Below the pieces are notes generated by a model. It did not search any database, had not been told where the DNA came from, and saw only the letters and a program-made list of their open reading frames with translations. The translations under genes and the position numbers were made by a program. Of a stretch of 64,000 bases of DNA, positions 23,801 to 35,738 are shown in pieces (positions within the stretch are counted from its first letter, which is position 1; the number at the start of each line of letters is the position of its first letter). This DNA comes from Madurella fahalii. Lineage: Eukaryota; Ascomycota; Sordariomycetes; Sordariales. The stretch is from positions 3,472,001 to 3,536,000 of the forward strand of contig CM056874.1 of the NCBI GenBank assembly GCA_029876055.1, read 5' to 3'.

Positions 23801-24899
23801 CGATGACATAATTAGGCCATTCCGTCGGGTCGGCGCTAAGCTGTCGTTGCCTCATGGGTGCGGGTCGGCGCCGCGGAGGCGACGGCCAAGAAGCGTGGGC
23901 CGCTTGGCAGAGTTTGGTTCTCTAGCCATCTCAACGTCTCAAGGTCCCTGAGCTCTCTGTCGGACGGTGACTGGGAGCAAATGGAACACCTATTTCTACG
24001 GTCAGTCTTTGAAGCTGCGTTATCTTCGAAGGATTCTCCTCACGCTTCAGAGATGCTGGGTTGTTGGGGAGGGGAGTCAGGAGGAATAGTGGCCGGTCCA
24101 GGAGACGCTTTGTCATTGCAGGGTTCGAGTCGACCGCAGGCACCAAACGGCCCATCACCACTTGGCATGCCGGGACCTGGGGCTTCGTCGGCAGACCGAG
24201 ACGCTACTACGTCGCAATTGATATCGAGCATCGTTTGCCCGGCGCCGGATACCTGCCCAGAGGCGCCATTACCGTTGGGGGCTTCGTTGGCGTTCTCGTT
24301 GATGGACACATCTTCCGTAATGGGCGGCCCTTGCGGGGTCGGCACCATGGTGATGGATGTTCGAGAGTATAGCCGGTTAGGCCGCTGGCCAAGGGAATAT
24401 CCCGATACAGGAACGAGTCCGAAGTGTTAGATGCACCGACTTCTAAGGCACTTCGTCCCCACACACACTGCTGGATATACGCGATGCGAGATCGAGCGCA
24501 GCGAAGGGCCCTTAAGTGAATCTGAAGAGGGAATCCTGCTATTAAACTTGGAACACGTGCGGGAGTCTCGAAAGAAAAAGTGGACCTTCGGACGATTTCT
24601 GGATCGCTATTGGTCTTGACAGCCTCGGTTCTGGGGGGAAAGAGGAATGGGAAACTTGATCTGCTACTGAGTACGCCGGTCAAATATCATCGCTCTTGGT
24701 TGGGCATCGACATCTGGCGGTATTGGTCGGGTTGAGCGGTGTGTGGGAAGAGCAGGTTGAGAGGGGTGCTGCGGTCGGAAGGATACTTGCCGCGGATGGC
24801 CAGCGCTGGCTAGCCGGGGATCTCTCTGTTTCTGAGCCAGCTGAGAACGTTGACTGGCCAGGCGAGCGATGCTATCTTCCAATCGCCGACTAGACGGAA

Positions 24900-25410
24900 T
24901 CAGTGAAATGGGTTGGCTCTACAATCATTATCTTCTTTACTCGATCTTTTTTCCCCGATTGGTGGATGGCCTGTGGCTTCCGGGCCAGCGAGGGTGGCTA
25001 AATGATGGTCAAACCTTCCTGTTGTCGGGTTCTTATCCGACGCACTGGGATACAGATGGTGGCTACTTTTGCAAAGGCAGATGGGAGGTACCTGGTACCT
25101 GGCTCTGTGGTTGGGTAGGCACAGCAAGGGTGGTTCGACCGGCCGTGGACTACGGGCACTGTTGGCCGTTGCGGGCTGATGGATGCCTGCGGAAGCTCCT
25201 CCGTGTCTCACTTGGTACTTCAGACGTTGGGTTGCTGGCGATCGGATGGCGGCTACATCGATCCCAAATCTCTATATCTTGGCACGGGATTCCCATTCTT
25301 AACAGCGGCGTCGGCAGCCCTTCCGATGCTTGCAAGACGTTCAAACAAACCTAGGAGCATGTGCGAGCTTTGGCCAGTACCAGGGCGAGGCCTAAGGAGC
25401 GGGCGTTCAA
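24900..25410 (-). pseudogene. Decayed relic of an EST1/SMG7-like domain gene
   Basis: Three collinear minus-strand fragments resemble the EST1-type protein encoded at 35739-38234. Segment 25399-25343 reads LLRPRPGTGQSSHML against LLRHRLPASLDHML. Segment 25299-25243 reads RMGIPCQDIEIW...SRH against RMAIEDDDIRDREVW...SRH. Segment 25064-24984 reads SHHLYPSASDKNPTTGRF then HHLATLAG, against SRHWYSKASDKAPTTGRL then HHLAILAR. The third continues to a CxxxPF motif at about 24903-24920 that the intact gene also has. DNA identity in the last block is visibly high (the GACAACAGGAAG core is shared). The frame shifts between blocks, there are in-frame stops, and about 180 extra bases separate the second and third blocks, so it cannot encode a working protein. 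It is a degenerate duplicate of the nearby gene or of another family member. Confidence 0.65.
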
Positions 25411-26689
25411 TGCGAGAGTCGAGTGGTTTGTTGTCGGCTGAAAAGCTAAGCATGCTGCGGGGTTGAATTGGGGCCGCCGTACTGCCCGGACAATGCCACC
25501 GCTAAGGCTTTCGCCTTCTCTTGCAGCCTTGGGGACGAGAGTTCGGCAAGCCCCAACCGTCAGGAAAGGAAGCCGGACAACAGCAGGGACTGCAGCCACT
25601 GGCTTAACCGAGCAGGGAACAAGGGGAGAATAAACAACTGACGTCTCTTCAAGCACTGGGGAGTGGGGCTGCAATACGCTCACAATGCTCCAGTCAGCGA
25701 TGCGGTGATGGGCAAAAATTGAGCAGAAGCAGCCCTCCTGTTAACACCGCACCGAGAAACGGCCGGCTTACACCGGAAGGCCAGCTGACCAAGACTCGGC
25801 AACTGAACCAACGACGTCCGTTGTTGGCCATGCACTAGTTGACGTAGCTGGTTAGGCCATTCTACGTTATTTCGATCAACATGTGTGCCGAAACAAAGTA
25901 CCGCTGCTTTGCCTACCGAGTGATGGTAGAGTCAGAGCTCCCGGGCAATGCTGTGGCACGTCGGGGTGCTACTCTGCAACTTGGCGGTTTCCACATTTGT
26001 CTGGCTGCAAAACGGCAGACCGACAGGTTCCAATCCGGTCAGCAGCCTCATGGTCTTCTCTCGGACATGAACCCTGGCCGGCAAAACGCGGGTCGGGGTG
26101 TTCGTCATGTCCCAGACACTGCAAATGAAGCCTGCAGAGGGGATGTGCCCAACTGGCCCGGACGCCCCACAATGAGGCTTTCAATGGGCACGCTGCCTCT
26201 TCGTGCTACTCCCTCTTTGGGTAGAAGAGTGCCTGTCTTGGTTTAAGTCACGATTACACGGTTGGAAAGGGTCCCGTCTTCGTCTGGCGCCAGAGCTTGT
26301 TCTGGCCGCGCTTTATTCATGGCGTATTCTTTTCCCTCCTGTGGCTGCCGCGGAATTGTGTGGGATCGCACACCGGTAGAACGGCTCCACCTGGTAAACC
26401 CATTCACGGCGTGACCCCTCGTTGACGTAGCTCGGCCCCTGTGCGAGTCTCCTGAGAGAAAACGGAAGGGTTTAGGCCGGGTAAGCTTGTCCTACACACC
26501 TCACAGCGACTAAATGCGGATTGTTACATAGCTGATCTCCCCACGTCATCCCGTCATCATCAACCGCCGGTCGGAACGGGGGTTTGCGAATGCCGCCGGG
26601 CGACAGGATGGATCAGATCCAAGCGCTTGTTGATTTCACATCTCCACCAATGCTCAGTTTTAGCGTTGTAAAAGCCCCCTGTCCCCTTA

Positions 26690-26750
26690 TTTTATTATTT
26701 TAATTATTATTATTATTGGTTTTTTTTTCTTTCTTTTTCCCCCCTTTTTA
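26690..26750. repeat. AT-rich (TTA)n and poly-T/C tract
   Basis: TTTTATTATTTTAATTATTATTATTATT is followed by T-rich and then C-rich runs; simple-sequence DNA between two non-coding stretches. Confidence 0.8.
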
Positions 26751-28445
26751 TGCCCATTACTCTGTTACCACGCAAAGGTTGTTCGCATCCCGATTCCGTT
26801 TTGTTATTCCTGCCGTCTCCAAACCGTCGTACAAACCCCACGCTATTTTACCTGCGACCTTTTGGGGGGGGGTTTTCACAATCCGCATTCTTGACAAGGT
26901 TCATCTGCCGCCAATCGCTCACCGCCCCGTCTCGCCCAGGCCGCGAGCATCGCAGCCGGCCGTCTCATTTAGAAGTCGAGACCACTCGTGAACCAGGTTC
27001 CGCAAGCTCCTGGATCAAGCCCGCAGGTGGTATGGGAAAGGTGCAAGACAAGCCAAGGCCAACCCGGGTGGAACCAAGCCCCGGGCCGGCATCTGTCAGG
27101 GCATGCGCACAGATCCACGCAGTATCCAATCTCTGGATCAGTGCTTGGTACTGTACATGTACTTTGCCACCACCGATCACATGAAAAAGTAGGTTGCCCG
27201 TTTACAGTTTAACAAACGACGCGCGTCTGGTCTCCGCGCCATTGACGCCAGAACTTGCTGCTGGTTTTACACCTATCGAGGCGTACAGGACAATCCCTTC
27301 TTCGAAGAGCGAAACATTGCCGAAGATGCGACGTCGACAAACAGATACAACTTTCTTCTCACTGCTTGTCCTTGGATTGATCGCTGAGCGACTTGGAGGG
27401 TCAAAAAGAGGCCAGCCGCCCCCCCGTTTCCTTTGTTGTTGCTTCTCAAGGGGGCGTTGCGTCCCGATCCCGACGGCGGGCTGTTTTCCGAAAGAGAGAC
27501 GGCAAGGATGCTCTAATTTCTTACTCTGCAGGTCTTCGGGGTTTGCTCCACGGGTGCCCCACGTGCTGAATGTGAGCACAGGGCCGCCCGTTCCCGTCGC
27601 CTGGTGGTTCATCGCAATATCAAAACGGCGGTGGTTACCATCTCGTGATGCTAATTGAGAGTATACACTTTTGAGCGGCTGAGCTGATCTCCGCAATCCT
27701 TGCAGAGGGGTATGACTGAAGGGTTCCTACAAAATTTGACGCGTGTGGCTTCTAATCCAGTTCTGGATATGATCACCGTGTTTGGCGTCTGACAGGCGCT
27801 TTTGGTATGAGGGTTCTGGCATCGTCCCTAAAGTGGCGGCAAAAATCTAGTGTAGGGGGCTCGCCGATGGTCGGCATTCTCGTGTTGCCTCTGGACTAAG
27901 ATAAGCTGTCGCAGCCTAGGCATGCTGGGTTATCCAATGTTGTCTCACGTCACGTTGCATGGCCATCGTAGCTCGTTGACGTTAGCATGTGTTTCGGTTT
28001 AGTGTAGCTGGCGACAACCGCACCCCGGTTGACAGACCACCCAAGACGAGATCTGGCGTCGATGACTTTGCAGCAGTTGGAAAAGTGTGGCTTCTCAACG
28101 GCGCCGGAACTTGTTCCAGCTGGGGTGCTGCCCAGGTATCTGGGACCAATGCTAGAACCCATGTCAACGTTAACCGAACAAGGGACAATGACATGGGTTG
28201 TGATTCCGGCTAGCCGCCGTCGTGGGATGAACCATGGTGTACAGTATACCTCTGTACTGTACTTCAGTACAATACAAACGCGACGTCCTGGGGAGTCTAG
28301 GGTTCTTGAGGCCCACCTCGCTAGGCCCAGTTCAGTCCGCGGAGTGGGGCGGACATCTCAGGGCGGACAAAGTGGATACAGGTCAGACAATGCAAAGTGG
28401 CGGACAGGGCGTGACAGGTATACTGTACCGTCCACCACTCCCGGA

Positions 28446-28467
28446 CCCGGGCCCGGGCCCGGGCCCG
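28446..28467. repeat. (GGGCCC)n palindromic hexamer tract
   Basis: Three and a half tandem CCCGGG/GGGCCC units, pure G+C and self-complementary at every register. Confidence 0.85.
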
Positions 28468-29950
28468 TCAACTGGCGTCCCGTCTAATCTACCTTGCGCA
28501 CGGACGGTGGCTTCGCAGTTCGGACTTGTGTTGCCTGCACCAAAACCCATTCAGTTGCAGGCTAATCCCGGCTTATTGGTCTCGTCTGATGGAGCGACCA
28601 ACCCTTTGGTGCACTGGGCACCTTGATTGCTAATTGGACATGGTCCGCCGCGGCGCCCACACATAGTGTAACTGTGGTCCAGTTCCCCTCAGTATGGACG
28701 GCGCCCCTCATTTTAGGAGCATGGCTGGATGCACCCAGCTGGAGCCACCATCGTCTCGGGCTTGCCAGACGCCGAGAAACTGTGAGCCTCCCGCTAAGAT
28801 TCTGCGCCGGAATGCCTTCCATCCCCAAGTGCATAAGGTTATAGTACCCAAGAGAAACGGAGATGTATCCAATCTGAGTATGAGAGAGTCCTCAAGTAGC
28901 GTAGACGAGGCAGCGAGATTTACCCGATCACGATTTCATCAAACAGGCCTGGTGGGAGGGAATGCCCGAATCGGCAATGTGGAAGCTGATTAGTCAGTTG
29001 CTCTCGCCCGACCCAAGCACGCGGGGAGCCGCGGTACATCCCGGCGCTCAAGAGACGCCTGGCCACTGTGATGGCAAAAAGAGAGACACTGGGCACTAAC
29101 ATCATGTCCACTGCCTGCCGGGCCTAGTCTTGAATGTCTCACAGAGGCCCCGCGGCATGGCGGGAACCCGTTCGCCTCGTAGCCAGCTTCAGTGGGCTCC
29201 GAGACGTGGTTGACGAGTTCAGGCCACTCCCAGGTCGACCACCCCTCCATCCGACTTTTCTGTTGTTACACAGAGCTAAATTATTACTGTCTCGCCAAGA
29301 GCCATCCGCGAGGTGGGACTATGAACGGGATTTGAGACCGAAACACCGAGCCTGCCGAATGCGGGAAACCAAAGGTTTATCGGACAACCCATGTCCGGCC
29401 CTCCAACCGCCTTCAACCACCCAGAGACCTGGCGAACCGCTATAGCTTACTGGTCTGAAGAAGAGCTCGTCAGCTTTTCAAGGTAAGGTGCTTTTTGCGT
29501 GGCGCGTAAAAGATGCCCATGGTGCATCCAATCCGATGGAGCATGCCGTGACAATTGGCCCAACCTGTCTCCGGTTTATTTAAACCGCAGCCTCTACAGA
29601 CTGGGAGAACATCTGTGTTGCGCCAGGATCATCCGAGAAACGTCTTCACATTGCCTGCCTTATCACACACCAAGAGACAGATGCAAATAAGAACGACATC
29701 ATCCTTTTTGTTTTAGCTCTCTGCGCTCTATCCGTATCTCATCCCATCTCCTGGGTCGTCCTCTCCCAAGCTCTCTCCCTCGGTTACCAGCCCTTCTGTG
29801 TGACCCGTACGAGACGGCATTGTATGGTCCCGACTGAGCTTCAGCTTCGTGCAACCCGATCCACAGGCCCCAGAGTCCAGCGCACAGAATCTCGCACAGC
29901 AGATACCCTGCCACCCGTCCGTACTCGCCCGCCCGCCTTCAAACAACGCC

Positions 29951-32304
29951 ATGCCAGTGCACCACACCGTCTCCGACTTCCACCGCCGACGTGCCGTCGG
30001 CGATCCCATGCCGGTCACCGGCAAAGCCGGCTACTGTCCCGACATACAACTCGGCGAGGACCACCCATGCATGCCCTCGGTTCCTGTATTCAGCGCGTCC
30101 AATGACATGTGGCAGCACTGCTGCCCAGACATACTCGAACACCACGAGTGGTCGCCGACAGGAGAACCTCAGCGTCATCAGCCCACTCCTTCATCCACCA
30201 CGTCCGGCGCCACCTCCCAAGCCGAGCTCGTCCGCCTCTCTTCGCGCCCCTACTCCCTCCGCGCCGCAGACCCCTCCGACTTCGCCTCGGTCTGGGAAGC
30301 CTCTGTGGTCCCGCTCCTGACCGAGCTCCTCCAGCGGCATTGCAGCGGCGACTTCACCGTCGACGTGCACAACTTCCCAGAGGTGTCGGGCGAGTCGGTG
30401 CCGCGAGTGATCTACATCACGCTGGCCGCCGCTGACAGCACGCCCGCCGACGCCGCCCGCCAGCTGGAGCAGACCGTCCGATCCGAGCTGGTGCGCGCCG
30501 TGCCCGAGCGGTTCAGCCCGCTCTACGTCAAGTTCCGCAGGGGCAACCCGCAGCGCTCCAACCACTCGACGGATCGGTGGTGGGGGGACAAGGACAAAGG
30601 CGAACGGGACAGCATCTGCGAGCCGAAAAACGTCACGTACCGCGCGACGCCCGTCATCGGCATGTCGATCGGCCCGGCGCGGGTCTGGGATGCGGCCGCG
30701 TCGCTTGGCGGGTTCGTGCAGGTCGGCTCCAACGTGTACGCCATGAGCGCGTTCCACGCCTTTGAGGACTCGCTCCAGGCCTGCCACCTCCAGGTGGACC
30801 ACCCGGCCAAGCCGGACCTGCACATGATCGTGCCGGCCGACCCGCGGGCCAGGCCGTATAGTATCGGTAACGTGACTAGCTGGGCGCAGCGCGGGAAGCT
30901 GCGGCCGTCGCTAACTTTCCAGGGGGCGAATCTCCCCGAAAGATCAACCATGGTGGAGATGGACTGGTGTCTGATCGGGCCCGTGGCCGAAGGGAAAAAC
31001 TTTGTCTCGGTGCCCAACTTTCGGATGGACCGTGTCGTCGCAGTGCAGAGCACGGCTGCCGTGGAAGGTAACACAGAGGTGTACGCCATGGCGCGCACGA
31101 GCGGGTACTCGCTCGGCTTCACGTCGGACGCACCGGGCTTGCAGAGGATCAGCGGCCATGTGCGACGGGAGTGGTACGTAAAATCAGTACTGATTCCCCC
31201 TCACCCCCTCCCCACCCCCTTCTTCCCCCTTTCCCCTCTTCTCCCTCCAACCACCAAAACTCTCCTTTCTCCCCCGCTTCGCGCCTTTACGGCGGTCAAA
31301 AAGATTACGTCCCCAATGCAGAGCCTTTGCTCCGGAGAGCTTCCCGGGACCCACTCAAATGGAAGTACATGGCTGACACAACATTGCTGGACAGGACGGT
31401 GCGGCAGTACTCACCTTTCAAGCACCCCAAGGACAGCCGTGCGAGCGCACCGTGGCAGACCCTCAAGCAATGGGTAACGAGCGGTATGGGAGTCGCGGGG
31501 GACTCTGGCGCGTGGTTAATACGGCGCTCGGATAATGCGCTCATGGGGCTGATCTGGGGCCGCAACCACGACTCAGGCGACCCCCTGCAGCGAGTCCGGC
31601 TCACGTATTTCACACCCATGGTCGATATCCTGGCCGACGTGCGAGAACGATGGCAGGAAGAGGCCACTCTCCCAACCTACTCGACGAGGGATTTGGGACG
31701 AGCTGTCGAGATCCGCCATCCCCGGGACGCCGTGGGAGACGACATGTCTCGAGCCCCGTGGACCGTCTTCTCGCGGGAAGCGATCCAGAGGAACCGGCAG
31801 GCCGAGGCAGATCTGATCCAAACCCACTTTGTCAACGAGGGCGTGCCGGCGTCGGGGGCGGTACTTGGCCGTTATCATGGAATCGACGCCCGCGAGGACC
31901 CCTCGCCGCTCTTCAGCGGTCCATCAACAAGTCATTTGCAGACTCCAGGACGCATGGAGAGCACCGCTGACGGGGCGGATAGGCATACGACTCGGTCGCG
32001 CAGCCAGGACGAGGGTTCCATGTCCACGCTGCTCTCTCAGGAGAAGTTGCTCTTGGGGATGGAACTCGGTGCGAACAATAACCCGTCATTGCCAGCCCTC
32101 TCGACGTCGTCCTCGGTTCGATCGAGCTCCAGCTTGGTGGACGAGACGTCCGAGATTGCGTCCACGGGCGACGGGATCCGTATTGCGAGCGAAGGCGACG
32201 GCGAGGAAAACATCACCGATGTCGTAGAAGAGCCCATCCGTTCCAAGGCATGCTTCTCCCGGGGGTGGCCGGGGGTCTTGAGACTCGGTCAGCTCACCGC
32301 CTGA
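29951..32304 (+). CDS. Trypsin-fold (PA clan) serine protease-like protein, probably intracellular, 710 aa
   Basis: Two exons, 29951-31173 and 31395-32304. The intron (221 nt) has a GTACGT donor, a long C/T tract, a CTGAC branch and a GGACAG acceptor, and yields the join RREW/TVRQYSP; the phases match. ATG 29951 is chosen because the longer open frame upstream starts only at GTG. Residues 1-80 are low complexity. About 85-205 form an alpha/beta-looking region (VDVHNFPEVSGES...). About 235-510 are the protease-like domain with an ordered triad: His269 (YAMSAFHAFED), Asp338 (MDWCLIG) and Ser445 (VAGDSGAWL). GLIWGRNH sits where trypsins have their SWG segment. About 540-710 are Ser-rich and disordered. 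There is no signal peptide and no disulphide-type Cys pattern, so it is not a secreted trypsin. Family function is unknown to me. Confidence 0.78.
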
Positions 32305-35300
32305 GCCCAGCCAGGCGCCTCGCCTCACCATACTGTCTTCGGCAAAGATATCCGTTCGGGGGGTTCTAGGCGAGGTCTGCAAACTGAACCATATCCGGCA
32401 GGGAGCAGCTCACCTGGCGTCTCGAAGAGGTTGCGGCGTAACGACGATTGCGGCTCTGGCATAAGCTTCGGCGGAACCTCGGACCTTGGTGTAACTGTGT
32501 GGGTCCAAGTGGGTCAGCGCCCATATGCGTGTTACGTCAAGGTTGTCAGCCGGGCAAAGAACGGAAGGGCTGCTTTGTTCGCCAAAACTTCGGTCCGAGG
32601 CTGCTTGCAAACACGGGCAGGGCATAGCCGTTGCCTTGCAGACCGAGTTCAGGCAAGCGCACGGGCAAGTCAGGGATCTGTTTGGCTTGTTTACGAGGAG
32701 GGATCCGACCGATGGCGATGGGATGTTGGGTCACAGAACATCTGCGTGGCCAAGGCCTCGGCGGCGAGGCTGAAAAGAGGCTGACTGGCTACCGAGTGGT
32801 TGGATGGAGCCCCGCAGTGATGCGGCAACGCTTCTTCACTTGTTTGCCTGAATGCTGAGTTAGGGTGGTTGGGGTCCGATCCCATGAAGGCTCCCATCCC
32901 AAAAACAGGCAGAAGCCGGAGTCTGATCCAGGCAGCCACGCGGTGATCACGCTAGATAGTCATCAAACACATGGCACTCACGTTCCCCCTTCCCGACTGC
33001 CGCTTTAACAGCGGACAGTCTGACGGTATGACGTGAGTTTTCTGATATTGACCATCGCATACTCCATAAGACGGTCACTGCTGACCGAAAGCAAATCTCC
33101 GCTCTCATCTGTGGCTGGTGTATGGCAAGCTCGGGATTGGTCCAACCTTGTTGGCCATCAACGTAAGATTGAAGAACCGGCGGGTAATCCGGGAAACACC
33201 CAACAGCAAGTGCACACTACCCGACCAACAGTAAAAACGGGTGGTTATCCGACAAAATAGATGGCGTTCGATTGCAGCGTCGGTTCGGCTGTTGGTAGTG
33301 GCTGCCTCGTCGTCCCGGGCATCCGCCCCGCGGCATACCCTGTTAGTGCAACCGGGGCTCACTGTTAGTAACCACTCAAAATTGCATAGGGCACACTCAA
33401 CAGTGGTCTCCCCTTGCGGCACTAACTGGCATGACCCTTGGTGGAAAGTGTAATACGCGCCTTGTTGGGGGGGGCAAGGCGACCAAAGCGGCCCACGAAA
33501 ATGGAAGCTGCACGTGGGGCATTTTGCCGCAAAGTTTGCCGCCACAAAGTTTAGCATGGCAAGAGCAGGGTGCAATGCATCGATGTTCTTTGCATCAGAT
33601 CTGTGCCCCGAGATAAAAATGACACATCTCTCCGAAACAGGCGCACCCCGTCCTCACCGAGCCCGAGCGGCTCTGTGACCACAAGGCGACCACAAAGTGC
33701 AGGTTCTGCCTGTTACTACCCAAGCCGACGGAGATGGTGGAACGAGTCCGCCGCCTCAGCCCTAGTCTGTGATAATTGATTAGTGACCCGAGTAGTCAGG
33801 TAACTCGTCGACGCCATGCGGAGGTAGCCGTAATAGTTAATCCGGGTTCTACACGTCTTTCCGAGTCCGACATGACAAGCACAAGGGTACCTTGATGAGC
33901 CCCTCGGTCACGCTTCAGGAAGGAGCAGAACCGCCTGCGGATGCGGCCTTTTTCTTTTTTTTTCGAACACGATAAGTTTCTTTGAAGCAGCAAGGCGTTG
34001 ACCCCCATGACGCCCGAAGCGTTCTAGCGTAGATAGAAAAGAAAGCACAGAATGCGACCGCTGCCGATCGCGGAGGCGCGTCGGGTATCTTAAGTTTGAT
34101 ATCAGTCTTCTAGGCCACCTGAAACGAGCCTCAACAAGACCAGGACAGAGCGTTGCATGGCGGGAGCACGGTTCAACAAACGGACCCCGTTCCCAGATCG
34201 ATTGCCGCAAAGCCGCTCAGATGCAGACGATCAATTAATGGGGGCGATCCCGTGTGCCGTAGACAGGATTCACTGGTCAACTCCCCCCTCAGGGTCTTGT
34301 GGGGGCGGGATTTTTGATTTGGCATCCGCTCGATCTCGAAGCACGTGGGCTAAGAGTTGGGTGCTGGGAGAGATTCAGAAGCACGTGCCGAGCAGAGAAA
34401 CAAAAGAATAGAATAAAAGGGAAAAAGGAAAAGGAAAAAGAAAAGTGAAAAAAGAACAGGGGGTAAGGATCACCGTATCAGAGGGAAGAGAGGAAAACGA
34501 GGCGCAACGAAACATTCTGATCCCTTGAGCAATTCTGAGGGAGTCTTCTGATACTCAAGCATTTGCATACAGAGGTCAAGCATCCATGGTAAACCATACC
34601 CATGCCAATCGCGAAGCCAACTTCGTAAACTACCTACTTTGAACTTGGACTAAGATGTAGTACATGTCACCCATCACGCACCAGTATCTACGGTTTGATA
34701 AGATGAACTTGCCGGCTTTGTTCCCCATGACCAATCCAATCTTTTCCTTCAGGGATACCGGGGGACGGTCGGTGTCAGATACCGCATATCAGCCTCCCTG
34801 GTGTCTATTCCATGCGGTAGTAATCTATGACTGGATGGTACTATCTAGTTGGGTACTTCCACGTGGACTTGATTCCGAATTTGACGCTCAAACTCTAGAT
34901 CAGGGGCGGCATCCGAACCATATGGATACAACCGCGGATCTACGAAACTCACATGCATTGATTTGATTCGACCCCAAATCAATCGCTTTGTGTATCACTG
35001 CATGCAGAAGAGCTTGGAAAGACACGCATGTCACATGTTTCTTGGAGAGGCCGCATTTCAAACTCGACTCCGGAATGGGATGCAAATTCAGACTGTTGTA
35101 ATGCAGCCTCTAAGTCCTACGAACACACGCACTTTCGCTATGCAATATTTGGATAAAATTCAGCACTAGAGGTACTATGTGCCTAAACCACCAACCAACC
35201 AACCAACCAACCACCCTCCCTCCCTCCCCTCTTCCTCCCCGTCACGTCAACCTCTCAGTCCACCCAGAGGTGCCATGTCTCTCGGCATGGGCTTCATCAA

Positions 35301-35738
35301 AACTCCGTTGCTTCCCCGGAATATCAAATGCACTTTTCCGAAAGGGGGCGCCCCGGTTGCTTGTTGAACGGCGCTTGAAAACCCCTTCGGATTCTAGCTC
35401 CATTTCCCAATCTCGACTTGGTTTCGTAGGGCAACACCGCGTGACTTCGGCCCAAGCTGTGGCCTGCCGGCTCATTGCCCTTCTTCACTGGCGAGTGGAA
35501 CTTCCGGGGTGTTGAACCAAAAGCAAGGCCACGGGGCCAAGTTTCCCCAAATCTGAAATCTTGGGTAACGTTGTGACTCGGTACCTGCTCTCTCAACGGC
35601 CGCGCATTGCGCTAGTCCGGGATTCCGTGTCGTCCCTGAGTTTGGGCGAGCTCAACTCCCTTGCCTCTCCCAAGTCGCCCCTGGTTCGCGCCGTTCGACG
35701 ATCTGAAAACATTCCTCGGAGGCCCCGCCCCCGAGCAC
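32305..35738. other. Intergenic tract, no supported gene
   Basis: 3.4 kb between the 3' ends of the protease-like gene and the EST1-type gene. It contains a purine-rich tract (34404-34470) and the (CCAA)n/(CCCT)n microsatellite (35191-35229). Open frames are short and unrecognisable. Confidence 0.6.
35191..35229. repeat. (CCAA)n followed by (CCCT)n microsatellite
   Basis: Five CCAA units (35191-35212) pass directly into about four CCCT units (35214-35229). Confidence 0.88.

Larger units (their letters stand above)
18289..24899. other. Gene-poor tract with simple repeats
   Basis: 6.6 kb without a supported gene. It contains the CCCACA satellite (19684-19800), a T28 run (20837-20864) and a GTACAGTAC double palindrome (22240-22259). 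Many frames of 60-160 codons occur on both strands but overlap each other and carry no motif. A chain of exon-like frames on the minus strand at 24040-24882 can be spliced on paper, but I do not consider it a gene. Confidence 0.55.
25411..29950. other. Gene-poor tract, no supported gene
   Basis: 4.5 kb. The left end (to about 25.65 kb) may hold further, unrecognisable parts of the EST1-like relic. It contains an (ATT)n/poly-T stretch at 26690-26750, a (GGGCCC)n tract at 28446-28467 and several TACTGTAC-type palindromes. The last 300-400 bases should be the promoter of the protease-like gene. Confidence 0.5.

Noticed and set aside
24121..24135. GGTTCGAGTCGACC, resembling a tRNA T-arm
   Set aside because: No acceptor stem, D-arm or anticodon arm can be folded around it.
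24040..24882. A chain of minus-strand frames that can be spliced on paper into a Ser/Pro-rich protein
   Set aside because: It overlaps or adjoins the EST1-like relic in a different frame, has no ATG near its 5' end, and its splice sites are weak; it probably reflects GC-rich composition.
25881..26246. 121-codon plus-strand open frame starting with ATG
   Set aside because: No motif, overlapped by equally long frames on both strands, no supporting splice or promoter features.
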